Assembly: GCA_910579165.1 (NCBI GenBank)
Contig: CAJTTF010000004.1
Span: 70,075-134,074 of the forward strand
Direction of reading: 5' to 3'
DNA from: an uncultured Atopobiaceae bacterium
GTDB taxonomy: Bacteria; Actinomycetota; Coriobacteriia; Coriobacteriales; Atopobiaceae
DNA length: 64,000 nt
Part shown: positions 8,752 to 18,065 of the stretch, piece by piece
Position numbering within the stretch: position 1 is the stretch's first letter
Layout of the letters: each line of letters begins with the position of its first letter
Made by a program: the position numbers and the translations under genes
Notes under the pieces: generated by a model
Seen by the model: only the letters and a program-made list of their open reading frames with translations
The model's database searches: none
What the model was told of the DNA's origin: nothing

Positions 8752-10026
8752 CTAGGTTTCCATTTCTTTAAGAATCTCATCGAGCTTTCTTGGAAGTGAA
8801 TTCTTTATCCGCGTACAGAGCAGCAAGCCTTCTTCTTGATAGTGTTTAGGACATCCACCAAAACAAGCGGGTAGAAAAGCACATCGCTTGCATTCTTCGT
8901 TTTTCCACATATGGGAGATATCGTATAACGGAGCTTGAGCGTTCTCCTTATTCTGGGATAAATATTCAAACACCGTACCAGAGGATTTTTCTGGTTCGCT
9001 TACATCCGACGTACAATCGAATATAAGACCTTTAGGATGAATTGTTTTGCCCGTCACACACACCGCTCCGCACATTCTCTTAGATTCCATCATCTGAGCA
9101 AGACTCAGGGTATCCTCATTTTGTTGCCGCAACTGGTCATAGGCATCATCATTTGAATAATGAGTTGCTTTTTCTTTCTTTTGCTGGGGCGATGCATCAA
9201 AAAGAATTTCTGCGTAACAGGTGACGCCATCAAGATTGCCTATTTCTTTTTTAACGTCTTCAAACTCGTGAGCATTCTCTTTGTTGACGTTCATTCTCAC
9301 TCTTACAGAAAAGCCCATCTTGGAAGCTAGGGCAATGTTTCTAATAATGGTGTCATACGTTGGTTTTTTCCCAACTAAATACCGCCGTCTATCATGTGTT
9401 TCTCTCGAACCATCAATGGTTATTTGCATCTTCTTAACAGCGTACTTTTTTAGCTGTTTAAGTATTTCTTCATTCAGCAAATAGCCATTGGTGATTATGT
9501 CTGCCTCATAAGAGATATCATGCTCCTCTGCAAGGCGCATCAATTTTTCGCTCATGTCATACATAATGCGAGGAGCAAGAGTGGGCTCCCCACCATACCA
9601 ACAGATGGAAAGCTTTTTCGTTGTTTCGTCAATCTGCGATGCTATGTAATCAATCGTTGCCGCCTGCACCCGCTTATCCATTGGCTGAGACTCACGTTCT
9701 TGATAGCAATAGGGGCACGCAAAATTGCAGGCCATAGTTATTGCAATCGTGTAATTGAGCTTCTCACGAGAGGTCTGCATAGCTTGCACAGAACGTGCGA
9801 GACGTTCATCTTCGTCCGCCTCATCTGCAAGGAGCATATCCTTTGCCTGAAGGAGATCCAAGACTTCTTTTTTATTGGAAAAAAATGCCGAAAGGTCTGC
9901 AGAAACGTTATTCCGAAGAACTTCTACTACTGACTTATCAACCTTAATAGCCGCACTAGAATACAAGTTAGCGACAATACCAGCTGATCCCCTCGTTGTA
10001 TAAACGTTAAATCGAGAAGCTTTCAT
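8752..10026 (-). CDS. Radical SAM/SPASM protein, putative peptide maturase
   Basis: 424 residues. The radical SAM core has the cluster motif CNFACPYC (C100, C104, C107) and the GGEP motif near 145. A C-terminal SPASM region carries eight cysteines (C319, C323, C338, C379, C382, C388, C392, C404) in the GKTIHPKGLIFDC...CKRCAFLPACFGGCP arrangement that binds auxiliary iron-sulfur clusters. About 90 residues precede the core, where related enzymes carry leader-peptide recognition. Enzymes of this build make thioether or carbon-carbon crosslinks in ribosomal peptides, or mature sulfatases. The sulfatase option is weak because no sulfatase is nearby. The gene follows gpmA by 38 bp, with AAGAGAGAC before the ATG. 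Confidence 0.85.
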   Translation of the reverse strand: MKASRFNVYTTRGSAGIVANLYSSAAIKVDKSVVEVLRNNVSADLSAFFSNKKEVLDLLQAKDMLLADEADEDERLARSVQAMQTSREKLNYTIAITMACNFACPYCYQERESQPMDKRVQAATIDYIASQIDETTKKLSICWYGGEPTLAPRIMYDMSEKLMRLAEEHDISYEADIITNGYLLNEEILKQLKKYAVKKMQITIDGSRETHDRRRYLVGKKPTYDTIIRNIALASKMGFSVRVRMNVNKENAHEFEDVKKEIGNLDGVTCYAEILFDASPQQKKEKATHYSNDDAYDQLRQQNEDTLSLAQMMESKRMCGAVCVTGKTIHPKGLIFDCTSDVSEPEKSSGTVFEYLSQNKENAQAPLYDISHMWKNEECKRCAFLPACFGGCPKHYQEEGLLLCTRIKNSLPRKLDEILKEMET

Positions 10027-10064
10027 GTCTCTCTTGGGTGGCCCCTTAGGAAAACACGTAGAGA

Positions 10065-10826
10065 TTATTTTGCTTTGCCCTGGTTAGCCACAGCATCAAT
10101 TTTGGCTGCAATTGTCTCAGGATCGCCCACGTATTCCTTATTAATAACGTTGAAGTCCTTGTCGAACGTATAGACCAGAGGAACGGCGGTGGGGATATTA
10201 ACGTTGATAATCTCTTCGTCTGTAAGCTTATCGAATTGTTTTACAAGCGCGCGAAGAGAATTGCCGTGAGCTGCAATAAGGATGCGTTTTCCCTCGCGCA
10301 TCTTAGGCTCAACTTCGCTCTCAAACCATGGCCACACGCGGGCAATGGTGTCTTTCAGACACTCAGCCATGGGAACATCTTCTGCATCAACGTTGCGATA
10401 GGCAGGTTGCGTGTGAGCGTCGCGCTCATCGCCGGGCTCTAAGGCAGGAGGACGAACATCAAAGGAGCGGCGCCAAATTTTTACTTGGTCTTCCCCGTAT
10501 TTCTCGGCAGTTTCTGATTTATTGAGGCCTTGAAGTGCGCCGTAATGACGCTCGTTGAGACGCCACGTTTTGGTGACGGGCAACCAATCACGATCGAGCG
10601 CGTCAAGCACGAGATTAAGCGTGTGGATAGCGCGCTTGAGGTAGCTTGTATAGCAGAGATCAAAGTCGTAACCAGCGTCTTTAAGGGCAACGCCGCCATT
10701 GTAAGCTTCATCACGACCGAGTTCTGAGAGGTCAACGTCGGCCCAACCGGTGAAGAGATTGGCTTTATTCCATTCAGATTCGCCATGGCGAACAAGGACG
10801 AGAGTCATGGTATCTGGAGTTGACAT
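10065..10826 (-). CDS. gpmA: 2,3-bisphosphoglycerate-dependent phosphoglycerate mutase
   Basis: Interconverts 3- and 2-phosphoglycerate in glycolysis, in the cytoplasm. 253 residues. The phosphohistidine motif LVRHGESEWN is at the N-terminus, followed by NLFTGWADVDLS, the second catalytic region LNERHYGALQGLNKSETAEKYG and the distal histidine in IAAHGNSLRA, all diagnostic of dPGM. AAAGGAACACT precedes the ATG. The radical SAM gene follows on the same strand. Confidence 0.97.
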   Translation of the reverse strand: MSTPDTMTLVLVRHGESEWNKANLFTGWADVDLSELGRDEAYNGGVALKDAGYDFDLCYTSYLKRAIHTLNLVLDALDRDWLPVTKTWRLNERHYGALQGLNKSETAEKYGEDQVKIWRRSFDVRPPALEPGDERDAHTQPAYRNVDAEDVPMAECLKDTIARVWPWFESEVEPKMREGKRILIAAHGNSLRALVKQFDKLTDEEIINVNIPTAVPLVYTFDKDFNVINKEYVGDPETIAAKIDAVANQGKAK

Positions 10827-11071
10827 AGTGTTCCTTTCTGTTCAAGTCAGAGGAGAGGGTGATTTTCTGGAAAAAGTATAAGCCTTTTTGCTCTCTTTGC
10901 CTTTGGTATCTTGCTTCCCTCATAAGGCTTTTCGTTCAAGGTGGTCCACACGGGGATTCGCGCGTAATGCTCCTTGGAGATTCTTTCCTTCGCGATTCGC
11001 CGAAAACCGTAAGCAGGCAACTATGCAAGCCCAGAAGATTCAAATAACGCTTAGCCAGACCTGCAGTAAAG

Positions 11072-12901
11072 CTATTTTTCTGACGGCTTGATTCCTGTCT
11101 CTTTCAATTGCGCTTCCGATACGTGCGAGGGCGCTTGCATCATCAGATCAGATCCCGACGTTGTCTTGGGAAACGCCATGACATCGCGTATGGAGGGGGC
11201 TCCTGCAAGCAGCATGCAGACGCGGTCCAGACCCAAAGCAAAGCCCCCCATAGGAGGTGCTCCAAAGCTCAGGGCTTCAAGCAAAAAGCCAAACTGCTCT
11301 TCTGCAAGGTTTGCGTCATAACCCAAAAGCTCTAAGACTTTAAGCTGCAAATCGCGTTTGTGGATACGGAGGCCTCCCCCGCCAGCCTCAAAACCGTCCA
11401 TTACGAAATCATAGGTGTACGACCTAACACTTAGGGGGTCGCTCTCAAGCTTCTTAATGTCAGCCTCTACAGGCTGGGTAAAGGGGTGGTGCTCGGGGTC
11501 ATAACGGCCTGCTTCCTCATCATATTTCACGAGCGGAAAGTCTACGATCCATAAGAAATCATGAGCGGGTGCGATCTCCCCCGAGGGACCTACATACGTT
11601 CCCTCTAAGAGCGCCTGCGTGATGCCTAGGGCGTCCGCCATATGAGAGCGCAAGGCACCAAGAATCTCATCCGCTGCACGCCTCTTCGTTGCAGCAAAAA
11701 GCAGAAGATCGCCTGGATTGACGTCCGCTTGTTCTTTTAGTTGCAAGAGCTCAGATTCGCTCACAAACTTGGCGATAGGGCTTTGCAGAGAGCCATCCTC
11801 TTTAAATGCCATCCAGGCAAGACCCGCGGCGCCATGTTTCTTGGCAACGTCTTCAAGCTTATCAATTTGCGCGCGCGACCAAACCCCTGCACCTTTTGCA
11901 TTAATACATTTTACGCACTCCCCCGCAGAAGCGGCAGCGCTTGCAAACACCTTAAAAGAAGCGTCCTTGAATATGTTGGTCACATCCACAAGATGCATAC
12001 CATAGCGCGTGTCGGGCTTATCGGAACCGTAAGTGTCCATGGCCTCCCAGAACGGGATACGCCTTAGCGGTGTGAGGAGCTCCACGCCAACTGCAGCAAA
12101 GGCCTTGCGCAAACACAGTTCCAGAATATCAATGACGTCGTCTTGAGTGACAAAGCTAAGCTCAATATCGACCTGCGTAAACTCGGGCTGGCGATCAGCA
12201 CGCAGATCCTCGTCCCTAAAACAGCGCGCAATTTGGTAATAGCGTTCAATGCCACCAATCATGAGGAGCTGCTTCAAGAGTTGCGGGGACTGCGGCAGCG
12301 CGTAAAAGTTTGCGGGCTGCATGCGTGATGGCACAATAAAATCACGAGCACCCTCAGGCGTGGACTTTCCCAAAATAGGCGTCTCAATCTCATAAAAATC
12401 CTGATCATGCAAGGCGCTCCGCAGCGCAAAAGCAAAGTCACTTCGCATTTTGAGATTCTTTTGCAGAACCGGTCGGCGCAAATCAAGGTAGCGATAACGA
12501 AGGCGCAAGTCTTCGGCCGTCTGTGCCTCATCGTCTAACGGAAAAGGCGGCGTCTCGGAAGTGTTGAGAATCTCCACGCTCTCCACGAGCACTTCAATGT
12601 CGCCCGTTGCACGCTCCTTGTTGGCCTGATTATTGGGGCGCTCGCGTACGGTACCCTCAACCATAAGCGGCCATTCCGGACGAATGCTCTCAGCGGTCTT
12701 GAAGGCGTCCCCGCCAGCATAGTCTGGGTCAAAAGTAAGCTGCGTAATTCCTGCGCGATCACGCAGATCAATAAAGATGAGGCCCCCTAAATCACGCCGA
12801 GAAAAGACCCACCCTGTTAGTACAACGTGTTGGCCAATATCACTTGCACGGAGTTGACCTGCGGTATGCGTATGGTAGCTGTACGTTTTATCATTGCTCA
12901 T
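11072..12901 (-). CDS. aspS: Aspartyl-tRNA synthetase
   Basis: Class II synthetase charging tRNA-Asp. About 609 residues, the bacterial long form with a GAD insertion. Seen: N-terminal OB-fold anticodon domain (GWVFSRRDLGGLIFIDLRDR), motif 2 (RYYQIARCFRDEDLRADRQPEF region) and C-terminal motif 3 (GFALGLDRV). The start is the ATG of MSNDKTYSYH because AAAGGA lies five bases before it; the open frame continues 37 codons upstream without a site. It could also charge tRNA-Asn if the host uses the GatCAB route, which cannot be judged here. Confidence 0.97.
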   Translation of the reverse strand: MSNDKTYSYHTHTAGQLRASDIGQHVVLTGWVFSRRDLGGLIFIDLRDRAGITQLTFDPDYAGGDAFKTAESIRPEWPLMVEGTVRERPNNQANKERATGDIEVLVESVEILNTSETPPFPLDDEAQTAEDLRLRYRYLDLRRPVLQKNLKMRSDFAFALRSALHDQDFYEIETPILGKSTPEGARDFIVPSRMQPANFYALPQSPQLLKQLLMIGGIERYYQIARCFRDEDLRADRQPEFTQVDIELSFVTQDDVIDILELCLRKAFAAVGVELLTPLRRIPFWEAMDTYGSDKPDTRYGMHLVDVTNIFKDASFKVFASAAASAGECVKCINAKGAGVWSRAQIDKLEDVAKKHGAAGLAWMAFKEDGSLQSPIAKFVSESELLQLKEQADVNPGDLLLFAATKRRAADEILGALRSHMADALGITQALLEGTYVGPSGEIAPAHDFLWIVDFPLVKYDEEAGRYDPEHHPFTQPVEADIKKLESDPLSVRSYTYDFVMDGFEAGGGGLRIHKRDLQLKVLELLGYDANLAEEQFGFLLEALSFGAPPMGGFALGLDRVCMLLAGAPSIRDVMAFPKTTSGSDLMMQAPSHVSEAQLKETGIKPSEK

Positions 12902-13155
12902 GTCAATCCTTTCGTCATTCTGCCCCGTGTCGGGCGGGCAGCTTATGTAGACGTCCTGGCAGACGGAGACAGCGCCTGTCCAGGCCAAAGCAGCGTAACG
13001 GATTCCCTTCACGGGGTTGCGAGAAGATGAAGCGTTGCGCCGTTCTTTATAGTAACCTAAAGCAAGCTAAAAGCCTAAGGGCAAGAAGGGCGCGCGTACG
13101 AGTCTTAGCCCCTTAAATAACTCGCACAACAACAATTCCACATGAAAGGAACGTT

Positions 13156-13827
13156 ATGTATCGCTACGTGGTTTTCGATATGGATGGCACAATCTTGGAT
13201 ACCCTCACCGATGTCACCAATTCCCTTAACTGGGCGCTACAGAAACACGGTCTTCCGATGCGTACACAAGACGAAGTGCGGCACATGGTTGGAAACGGCG
13301 TTCAACACCTTGTGGAAAGTGCGGTGCCTAAAGGCACACCAAATGACGTTGTGGCTGCGGTTCTCGTCGATAATAAAGCGCATTACACGGCACATTGCAA
13401 CGATACGACACAACCCTATCCTGGCATTATGGAACTTCTCCGCCATTTAAAAGACGCAGACGTAAAGCTTGCGGTTGTCTCCAATAAGCCCGATAACGCC
13501 GTTCAAGATCTTGTGCGCGACGTCTTTAAAGGCATATTTGATGTTGCTTTGGGACAAACAGATAGCATTCCTCGGAAGCCTCATCCTGAAATGGTCCACC
13601 TTGCTCTCGAAAGACTTACGGATGACGTTTCAACACATGAGAGTGCAGTAGAAAAAGCAGTTTACATTGGCGACTCTGAAGTTGACATTCAAACAGCTAC
13701 GAATGCACATCTTCCAGTCCTGCTGGTTCTGTGGGGATTTAGAACAAAAGAGGAGTTAGAAGAGGCGGGGGGTCAAACCTTTTTCTCAGACACGCAAGAA
13801 TTGGAGCGCACGCTCTTGGGGGATTAA
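13156..13827 (+). CDS. HAD-family phosphatase (phosphoglycolate phosphatase-like)
   Basis: 223 residues. Motif I is DMDGTILDT (residues 8-16), motif II SNK in VVSNKPDN, motif III lysine in RKPHPE, and motif IV GDSEVDIQTA. The cap begins right after motif I (helical C1 cap), as in Gph/PpaX/YsbA-type enzymes. The substrate is probably a small phosphorylated metabolite; it cannot be fixed from sequence. AAAGGAACGTT precedes the ATG. The gene diverges from aspS and ends facing the hydrogenase gene. Confidence 0.9.
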   Translation: MYRYVVFDMDGTILDTLTDVTNSLNWALQKHGLPMRTQDEVRHMVGNGVQHLVESAVPKGTPNDVVAAVLVDNKAHYTAHCNDTTQPYPGIMELLRHLKDADVKLAVVSNKPDNAVQDLVRDVFKGIFDVALGQTDSIPRKPHPEMVHLALERLTDDVSTHESAVEKAVYIGDSEVDIQTATNAHLPVLLVLWGFRTKEELEEAGGQTFFSDTQELERTLLGD

Positions 13828-13848
13828 CCCGTCCCCTCTCCGTGGGCA

Positions 13849-13873
13849 CGAGCGCGCTCATTGAGCACGCTCG
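13849..13873. terminator. Hairpin between convergent genes
   Basis: CGAGCGCGCTC-ATT-GAGCACGCTCG forms a stem of about ten pairs with one mismatch between the HAD gene and the hydrogenase gene. No T run follows on either strand, so its role as terminator is uncertain. Confidence 0.4.
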
Positions 13874-13895
13874 TAAAGAACTTATACGTTATTCG

Positions 13896-15542
13896 TTAAT
13901 CAACGAGTTTCTCAAGATCGTCTTTAAGGGGATCATCGGTTGCATCTTGAATGGGTGAGCGCTTTGTGTAAGCCTCAACCTGCACTTGCGACTTCTTAAT
14001 ATCCTGAAGCGTTCCCGCTCCTGCAACACAGCCGCCAGGACATGCCATTCCCTCAAGGAGATAGCCATCGTATTTTCCTTTGGCAGCCTGTTTGAGCATA
14101 GCGCGACAAGAATCCAAAGAATCCTCGGCATGAATCTTTACTTCCCTCTCCGGATGTTCTTTGTGAATGGCGTGAGCCACCGCATTAGCAACACCGCCCG
14201 CAACCGCATAGCCACGACCATCTGCCGATGCCTTTGAGAAGTCGTTGTCTTCAGGCGTTGGGAGCTGCTTGTAATCGATACCCTTAGCAGCCAGCATGCC
14301 TGCAACCTCCTCAAACGTGAGAACAAAATCAACGTCGCTGCGCACGTCTTTTCTCATGGCCTCCAACTTCTTGGCAGAACAGGGCCCCACAAAGACCACC
14401 TTTGCGCCAGGATGTTGTTGCTTGATAAAGCGTGCCGTAAGCGTCATGGGCGTAAGGGCCATGGAGATGCACTTGGCTTCATCAGGAAATTCTTGTTTAG
14501 CCATAGAAGCCCAAGCAGGACAGCAACTCGTGGCCATAAAGGGAAGCTTAGAGGGCACCTCATCTAAGAAATCTTGTGCCTCTTGAAGCGTAGTGAAATC
14601 AGCACCGAGGGCTACCTCTTCAATACCGGCAAAACCTAATTGCGCAAATGCTTCACGCAATTTTCCCACATCTCCCCGGCCTCCATATTGGCCAACAAAG
14701 GCCGGTGCCACGGCAGCATAGACCTCATCGTTATGCTGGATGGCACGGATAACCTGGAATATTTGAGACTTATCGGCAATCGCTCCAAAAGGACAATTAA
14801 TAAGACATTGTCCGCAGCTTACGCACTTTTCGTGATCAATCTCTGCGCGGCCCTCTTCATCAGAATGAATGCAATGCATGCCACATGCCGCCTCGCACGG
14901 ACGCTCGCGGTGGATGATGGCGGTGTAGGGGCAGACAGCTTTGCAGCGTCCGCACTTGATGCAAAGATCTTGGTCAATGTAGGCACGGTTGTTGACAAAG
15001 CTGATAGCGTTTTTGGGACACGACTCAATACAGGGGTGCGCAAGGCATCCCTGGCATTGATTGGTCACGATATAGGAATTCGTGGGGCAGGCGTGACATG
15101 CAAATTTGATGACATTTAAGAGCGGTGGCTCATAATACGTCTCCGGGCGCTCGGCGTCTTTAATACCGTCCGAGATGTTGGCGGGTTTATCGACAGGATT
15201 GAGATTTAGTCCCAGCGCGAGTCTAATTCTTTCTCCGATAATAGCTCGTTCCAGGAAGATGGACTCACGATATGTTGCCTTGTCACCCGGCAAGATCTGG
15301 TAGGGGAGTTTGTCAGCCCAAGAGTAATCTTCTGCTCTGGCGTGCCGAGGAGCGTCGTTTTGGGGGCCAGTGTTGGGAACTGCGTTTGCTCCACTCTTAG
15401 CTTCACCTTTACCATTGGCATCGCTGCTTGTGCCGCCGTTTTCGTAGGGGTTGTTGGCATAGGCCACAGAGGCCACAGACTCAAAAACTTTTCGGCGAAT
15501 TCTTGTAAGGTTGGTAGAAACCCCGCGCATGGTATCTGTCAT
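13896..15542 (-). CDS. [FeFe]-hydrogenase, group B-like, monomeric
   Basis: 548 residues. Two ferredoxin-like [4Fe-4S] sites lie at about 160-250 (CIKCGRCKAVCP and CVSCGQCLINCP), after an additional Cys-rich segment (CHACPTN...CQGCLAHPCIESCP). The catalytic H-cluster motifs follow: TSCCPAW (338-344), GPCSAKK (386-392) and EGMACPGGCVAGAG (497-510). The second motif, GPCSAKK rather than MPCTAKK, suits the poorly characterised group B enzymes rather than classic group A. It likely produces or oxidises H2 with ferredoxin. No maturases (hydE, hydF, hydG) or other hydrogenase subunits are in the window. The first ~75 residues are a low-complexity Gly/Asn/Ala stretch. GAAGGG precedes the ATG. Confidence 0.9.
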   Translation of the reverse strand: MTDTMRGVSTNLTRIRRKVFESVASVAYANNPYENGGTSSDANGKGEAKSGANAVPNTGPQNDAPRHARAEDYSWADKLPYQILPGDKATYRESIFLERAIIGERIRLALGLNLNPVDKPANISDGIKDAERPETYYEPPLLNVIKFACHACPTNSYIVTNQCQGCLAHPCIESCPKNAISFVNNRAYIDQDLCIKCGRCKAVCPYTAIIHRERPCEAACGMHCIHSDEEGRAEIDHEKCVSCGQCLINCPFGAIADKSQIFQVIRAIQHNDEVYAAVAPAFVGQYGGRGDVGKLREAFAQLGFAGIEEVALGADFTTLQEAQDFLDEVPSKLPFMATSCCPAWASMAKQEFPDEAKCISMALTPMTLTARFIKQQHPGAKVVFVGPCSAKKLEAMRKDVRSDVDFVLTFEEVAGMLAAKGIDYKQLPTPEDNDFSKASADGRGYAVAGGVANAVAHAIHKEHPEREVKIHAEDSLDSCRAMLKQAAKGKYDGYLLEGMACPGGCVAGAGTLQDIKKSQVQVEAYTKRSPIQDATDDPLKDDLEKLVD

Positions 15543-15622
15543 GGTAAACCCTTCTTTAACCTTTTATTTCTTAACGGATTGGTATGGTTCCTGCGTTTAT
15601 TGCGTGCTTTTATATCAATTTT

Positions 15623-15688
15623 TTAAGTATCTCGCATCAGTTCTTTGCGTGCGCTCGTATCAGTTCTCTAAGTAACTCACATCAGTTG
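15623..15688. repeat. Three imperfect 22-bp tandem units
   Basis: Units ending CATCAGTTC / TATCAGTTC / CATCAGTTG lie in the 205-bp spacer upstream of the hydrogenase gene and downstream of hisS. Confidence 0.5.
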
Positions 15689-15747
15689 AAAAAATCGCAT
15701 TACAATGCCTTTTGCAGGTTAAAACTTACTGGAATCATTTTTCTCGC

Positions 15748-17082
15748 TTAGTGAGTTCCTTGCTGTACGGACTTGAGATAGTCTGCCACATCCTTTACGG
15801 CAACAGAAGTCTGTTCGTGTGTTTGCATATTACGGACGGTGACGGTATGAGAAGCGACTTCGTCTTCTCCCAATACAAGACATGCGATAGCGTTGAGTTT
15901 ATCGGCTTGCTTAAATTGCGACTTCAGAGAACGATTTTGGTAATCCGCCTCAGTTCTAAAACCCTCCTTGCGAAGCGCAAGACAAAGATTGAAAACTTCG
16001 TCGCGCAAGCTTTCGTTTGTCTTGGCCACGTAGATGCACGAAGGCGCGGGACCAGCCAAATCTATGCCGATTGCATCCAGGGAAAGCATGATGCGCTCAA
16101 AACCTACGGCAAAGCCAATCCCTGGAGTGGGCTTGCCTCCTACCAGCTCCATCAAGCCGTCATAGCGGCCTCCGCCCCCAATAGCAGACTGGGCACCAAC
16201 ACCAGAGGTAGCCTCCACTTCAAATACCGTACGGCCATAGTAGTCGAGCCCTCTAACGAGGGTAGGATCTTCCACATAGGCAATATTTGCCTCATCGAGA
16301 TAGCACTTAACAGCTGCATAGTGCGCGGCGCACTCATCGCAAAGCATGCCGCTTATGAGCGGGGCGTCTTGCATGATTTCTCTACAATGCGGATTCTTGC
16401 AATCAAAAGCACGGAGGGGGTTAGTATCTGCGCGCTTTTTGCACTCAGGGCACATATCACTTTCATGCGCCTCAATAAAAGCCGCAACCTTATCGCGATA
16501 GCGAGGTCTACAGGATGCATCGCCCATACTGTTAAGCTTTAATACCATGTCATTTTTGGTGAGGCCAAGCTCGCCAAAGAACTGCATGAGCATGATGATA
16601 ACTTCAGCATCGAGGGCAGGCTCTTCTGCTCCTAAGACCTCAACGCCTATTTGATGAAACTCGCGCAGGCGGCCTTTTTGCACATCCTCGCCACGAAACA
16701 TAGGACCAGCGTAGTACATCTTGCAGGGTGCGCCACCTTGGGGAACAAAGGTATTCTCTATAGCTGCGCGAGCAAATCCTGCCGTGCCTTCTGGACGAAG
16801 TGCTAAACGCTGAGCCGCTTTGAGCCCTTCATCGCTTCCTTCTTCTAAGGCGCGCATAAGGTTTGCGCCAGAAAAGACGCGGAACATCTCTTTTCTCACG
16901 ACATCAGTAGAGGTACCAATGCCATGTGTGAAGACATCCACCTGTTCCATTGTGGGTGTTTCAATTAAGTCAAACCCGTACCTACCAAAGATTTTGGCCG
17001 CTATACGCTGCATGTTGGTCCATGCACGCATGCTCTTGCCAAAAAGATCCTCTGTGCCTTTTGGTTTGTGTAAATCCATCAT
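15748..17082 (-). CDS. hisS: Histidyl-tRNA synthetase
   Basis: Class II synthetase for tRNA-His, 444 residues. Seen: KPKGTEDLFG at the start, motif 2 with YYAGPMFRGEDVQKGRLREFHQ, the histidine-specific signatures LVRGLDYYGRTVFE and GGGGRYDGL, and the C-terminal anticodon domain. An uncommon zinc-like insertion of four cysteines (CPECKKR...CKNPHC...CDEC) lies before the LVRGLDYY motif. The ATGATG start overlaps the stop of the alpha/beta hydrolase gene, so the two are likely translated together. Confidence 0.97.
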   Translation of the reverse strand: MMDLHKPKGTEDLFGKSMRAWTNMQRIAAKIFGRYGFDLIETPTMEQVDVFTHGIGTSTDVVRKEMFRVFSGANLMRALEEGSDEGLKAAQRLALRPEGTAGFARAAIENTFVPQGGAPCKMYYAGPMFRGEDVQKGRLREFHQIGVEVLGAEEPALDAEVIIMLMQFFGELGLTKNDMVLKLNSMGDASCRPRYRDKVAAFIEAHESDMCPECKKRADTNPLRAFDCKNPHCREIMQDAPLISGMLCDECAAHYAAVKCYLDEANIAYVEDPTLVRGLDYYGRTVFEVEATSGVGAQSAIGGGGRYDGLMELVGGKPTPGIGFAVGFERIMLSLDAIGIDLAGPAPSCIYVAKTNESLRDEVFNLCLALRKEGFRTEADYQNRSLKSQFKQADKLNAIACLVLGEDEVASHTVTVRNMQTHEQTSVAVKDVADYLKSVQQGTH

Positions 17083-18065
17083 GAAATAACCGTTTCTATA
17101 AAGGCAAGCACATCGTCATAGACGAGATTATTGTCTGTTTCATTCAAGATCTCATGACGCATGCGCGGATAGAGCTTGCCTTCCACCTTTTCATAGCCGC
17201 GCTCGCGCAGGAAGTTTTGTGCCATGAGCCACTTCTTTTTACCACCGGTAACAGGATCTTCTTCGCCGGCGATAAAAAGGATGGGGAGCTGGGGATTTCC
17301 CATCTCCCAACCTTCGGTAGTATAGGTATCACGCATGAGCGCAAACAAGTTGGCAAAGCCATTGTTGCTAAATGCAAAACCACACCCCTCGTCACTCTCA
17401 TACGCCAAAACGTTTTCTTCGTTTCTAGAAAGCCAACGCAGGGGGTGCGTACCTTCCAAGCCGTCAGCAAAATGCTTGGCAATAAGCGTGCCAAAAAAGG
17501 TGCTCTCTTTCTTTTCGCCCCTCAGTGCCCCCAATACGTGCGCCAGATAGTAGCCAAACGGTGCAGAGAGATTTTTTCCAGGCGCACCGCACACGATGAG
17601 GCCAGAAAGCGCGCGATCATATTTTTTAAGATAAGTACGCGCAACGAGCGACCCCATAGAGTGGCCAAAAAGAATGAGCGGCACGTTTGGGTAATTGGAA
17701 ACGGCAATTATTTGCACCTGACGCGTGTCCTCAATAATCCCGCGGCCGGTTTTGTCGTAAAAAAAGCCACGATCTTTTTTCTTACGGATTGATTTCCCGT
17801 GGCCTCGATGATCGTTAATGATGCTCGCTATTCCATGTTCTGCTAAAAACTCCATAAACGGTTCGTAGCGTTCTTTATGCTCTTGCATACCGTGAGCAAA
17901 TTGAACAACTGCACGAACGCGATCTGGGTGGGAAAAGCCACCGCGCGGAGCAATCTCGAGGATAGAAAGTGGGCATTCGTCAAAGTTGGAGCGAACGGTG
18001 TATTCGCGCCTATCAAAACGACCACTGTATTCGCTCTCTTTTTCTTTTGTGTTATGCGTTTTCAT
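17079..18065 (-). CDS. Alpha/beta hydrolase, monoacylglycerol-lipase-like
   Basis: About 328 residues. The oxyanion region VVQFAHGMQEHKERYEPF and RGHGKS are followed by the nucleophile elbow GHSMGS, the acid in AGEEDPVTGGKK, and the catalytic histidine in MRHEILNE. This is the lysophospholipase/monoacylglycerol-lipase branch (Hydrolase_4). No signal peptide, so it acts in the cytoplasm. AGGAAGTCT precedes the ATG, which overlaps the last 14 bases of nagA; its stop overlaps hisS. The overlaps at both ends imply one transcript agaS-nagA-hydrolase-hisS. Confidence 0.88.
   Translation of the reverse strand: MKTHNTKEKESEYSGRFDRREYTVRSNFDECPLSILEIAPRGGFSHPDRVRAVVQFAHGMQEHKERYEPFMEFLAEHGIASIINDHRGHGKSIRKKKDRGFFYDKTGRGIIEDTRQVQIIAVSNYPNVPLILFGHSMGSLVARTYLKKYDRALSGLIVCGAPGKNLSAPFGYYLAHVLGALRGEKKESTFFGTLIAKHFADGLEGTHPLRWLSRNEENVLAYESDEGCGFAFSNNGFANLFALMRDTYTTEGWEMGNPQLPILFIAGEEDPVTGGKKKWLMAQNFLRERGYEKVEGKLYPRMRHEILNETDNNLVYDDVLAFIETVIS

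Noticed and set aside
8391..8780. 129-codon open frame antisense to the small peptide gene and its terminator
   Set aside because: It runs through the hairpin and T run of the terminator, has no ribosome site and no recognisable domain; the plus-strand peptide explains the region better.
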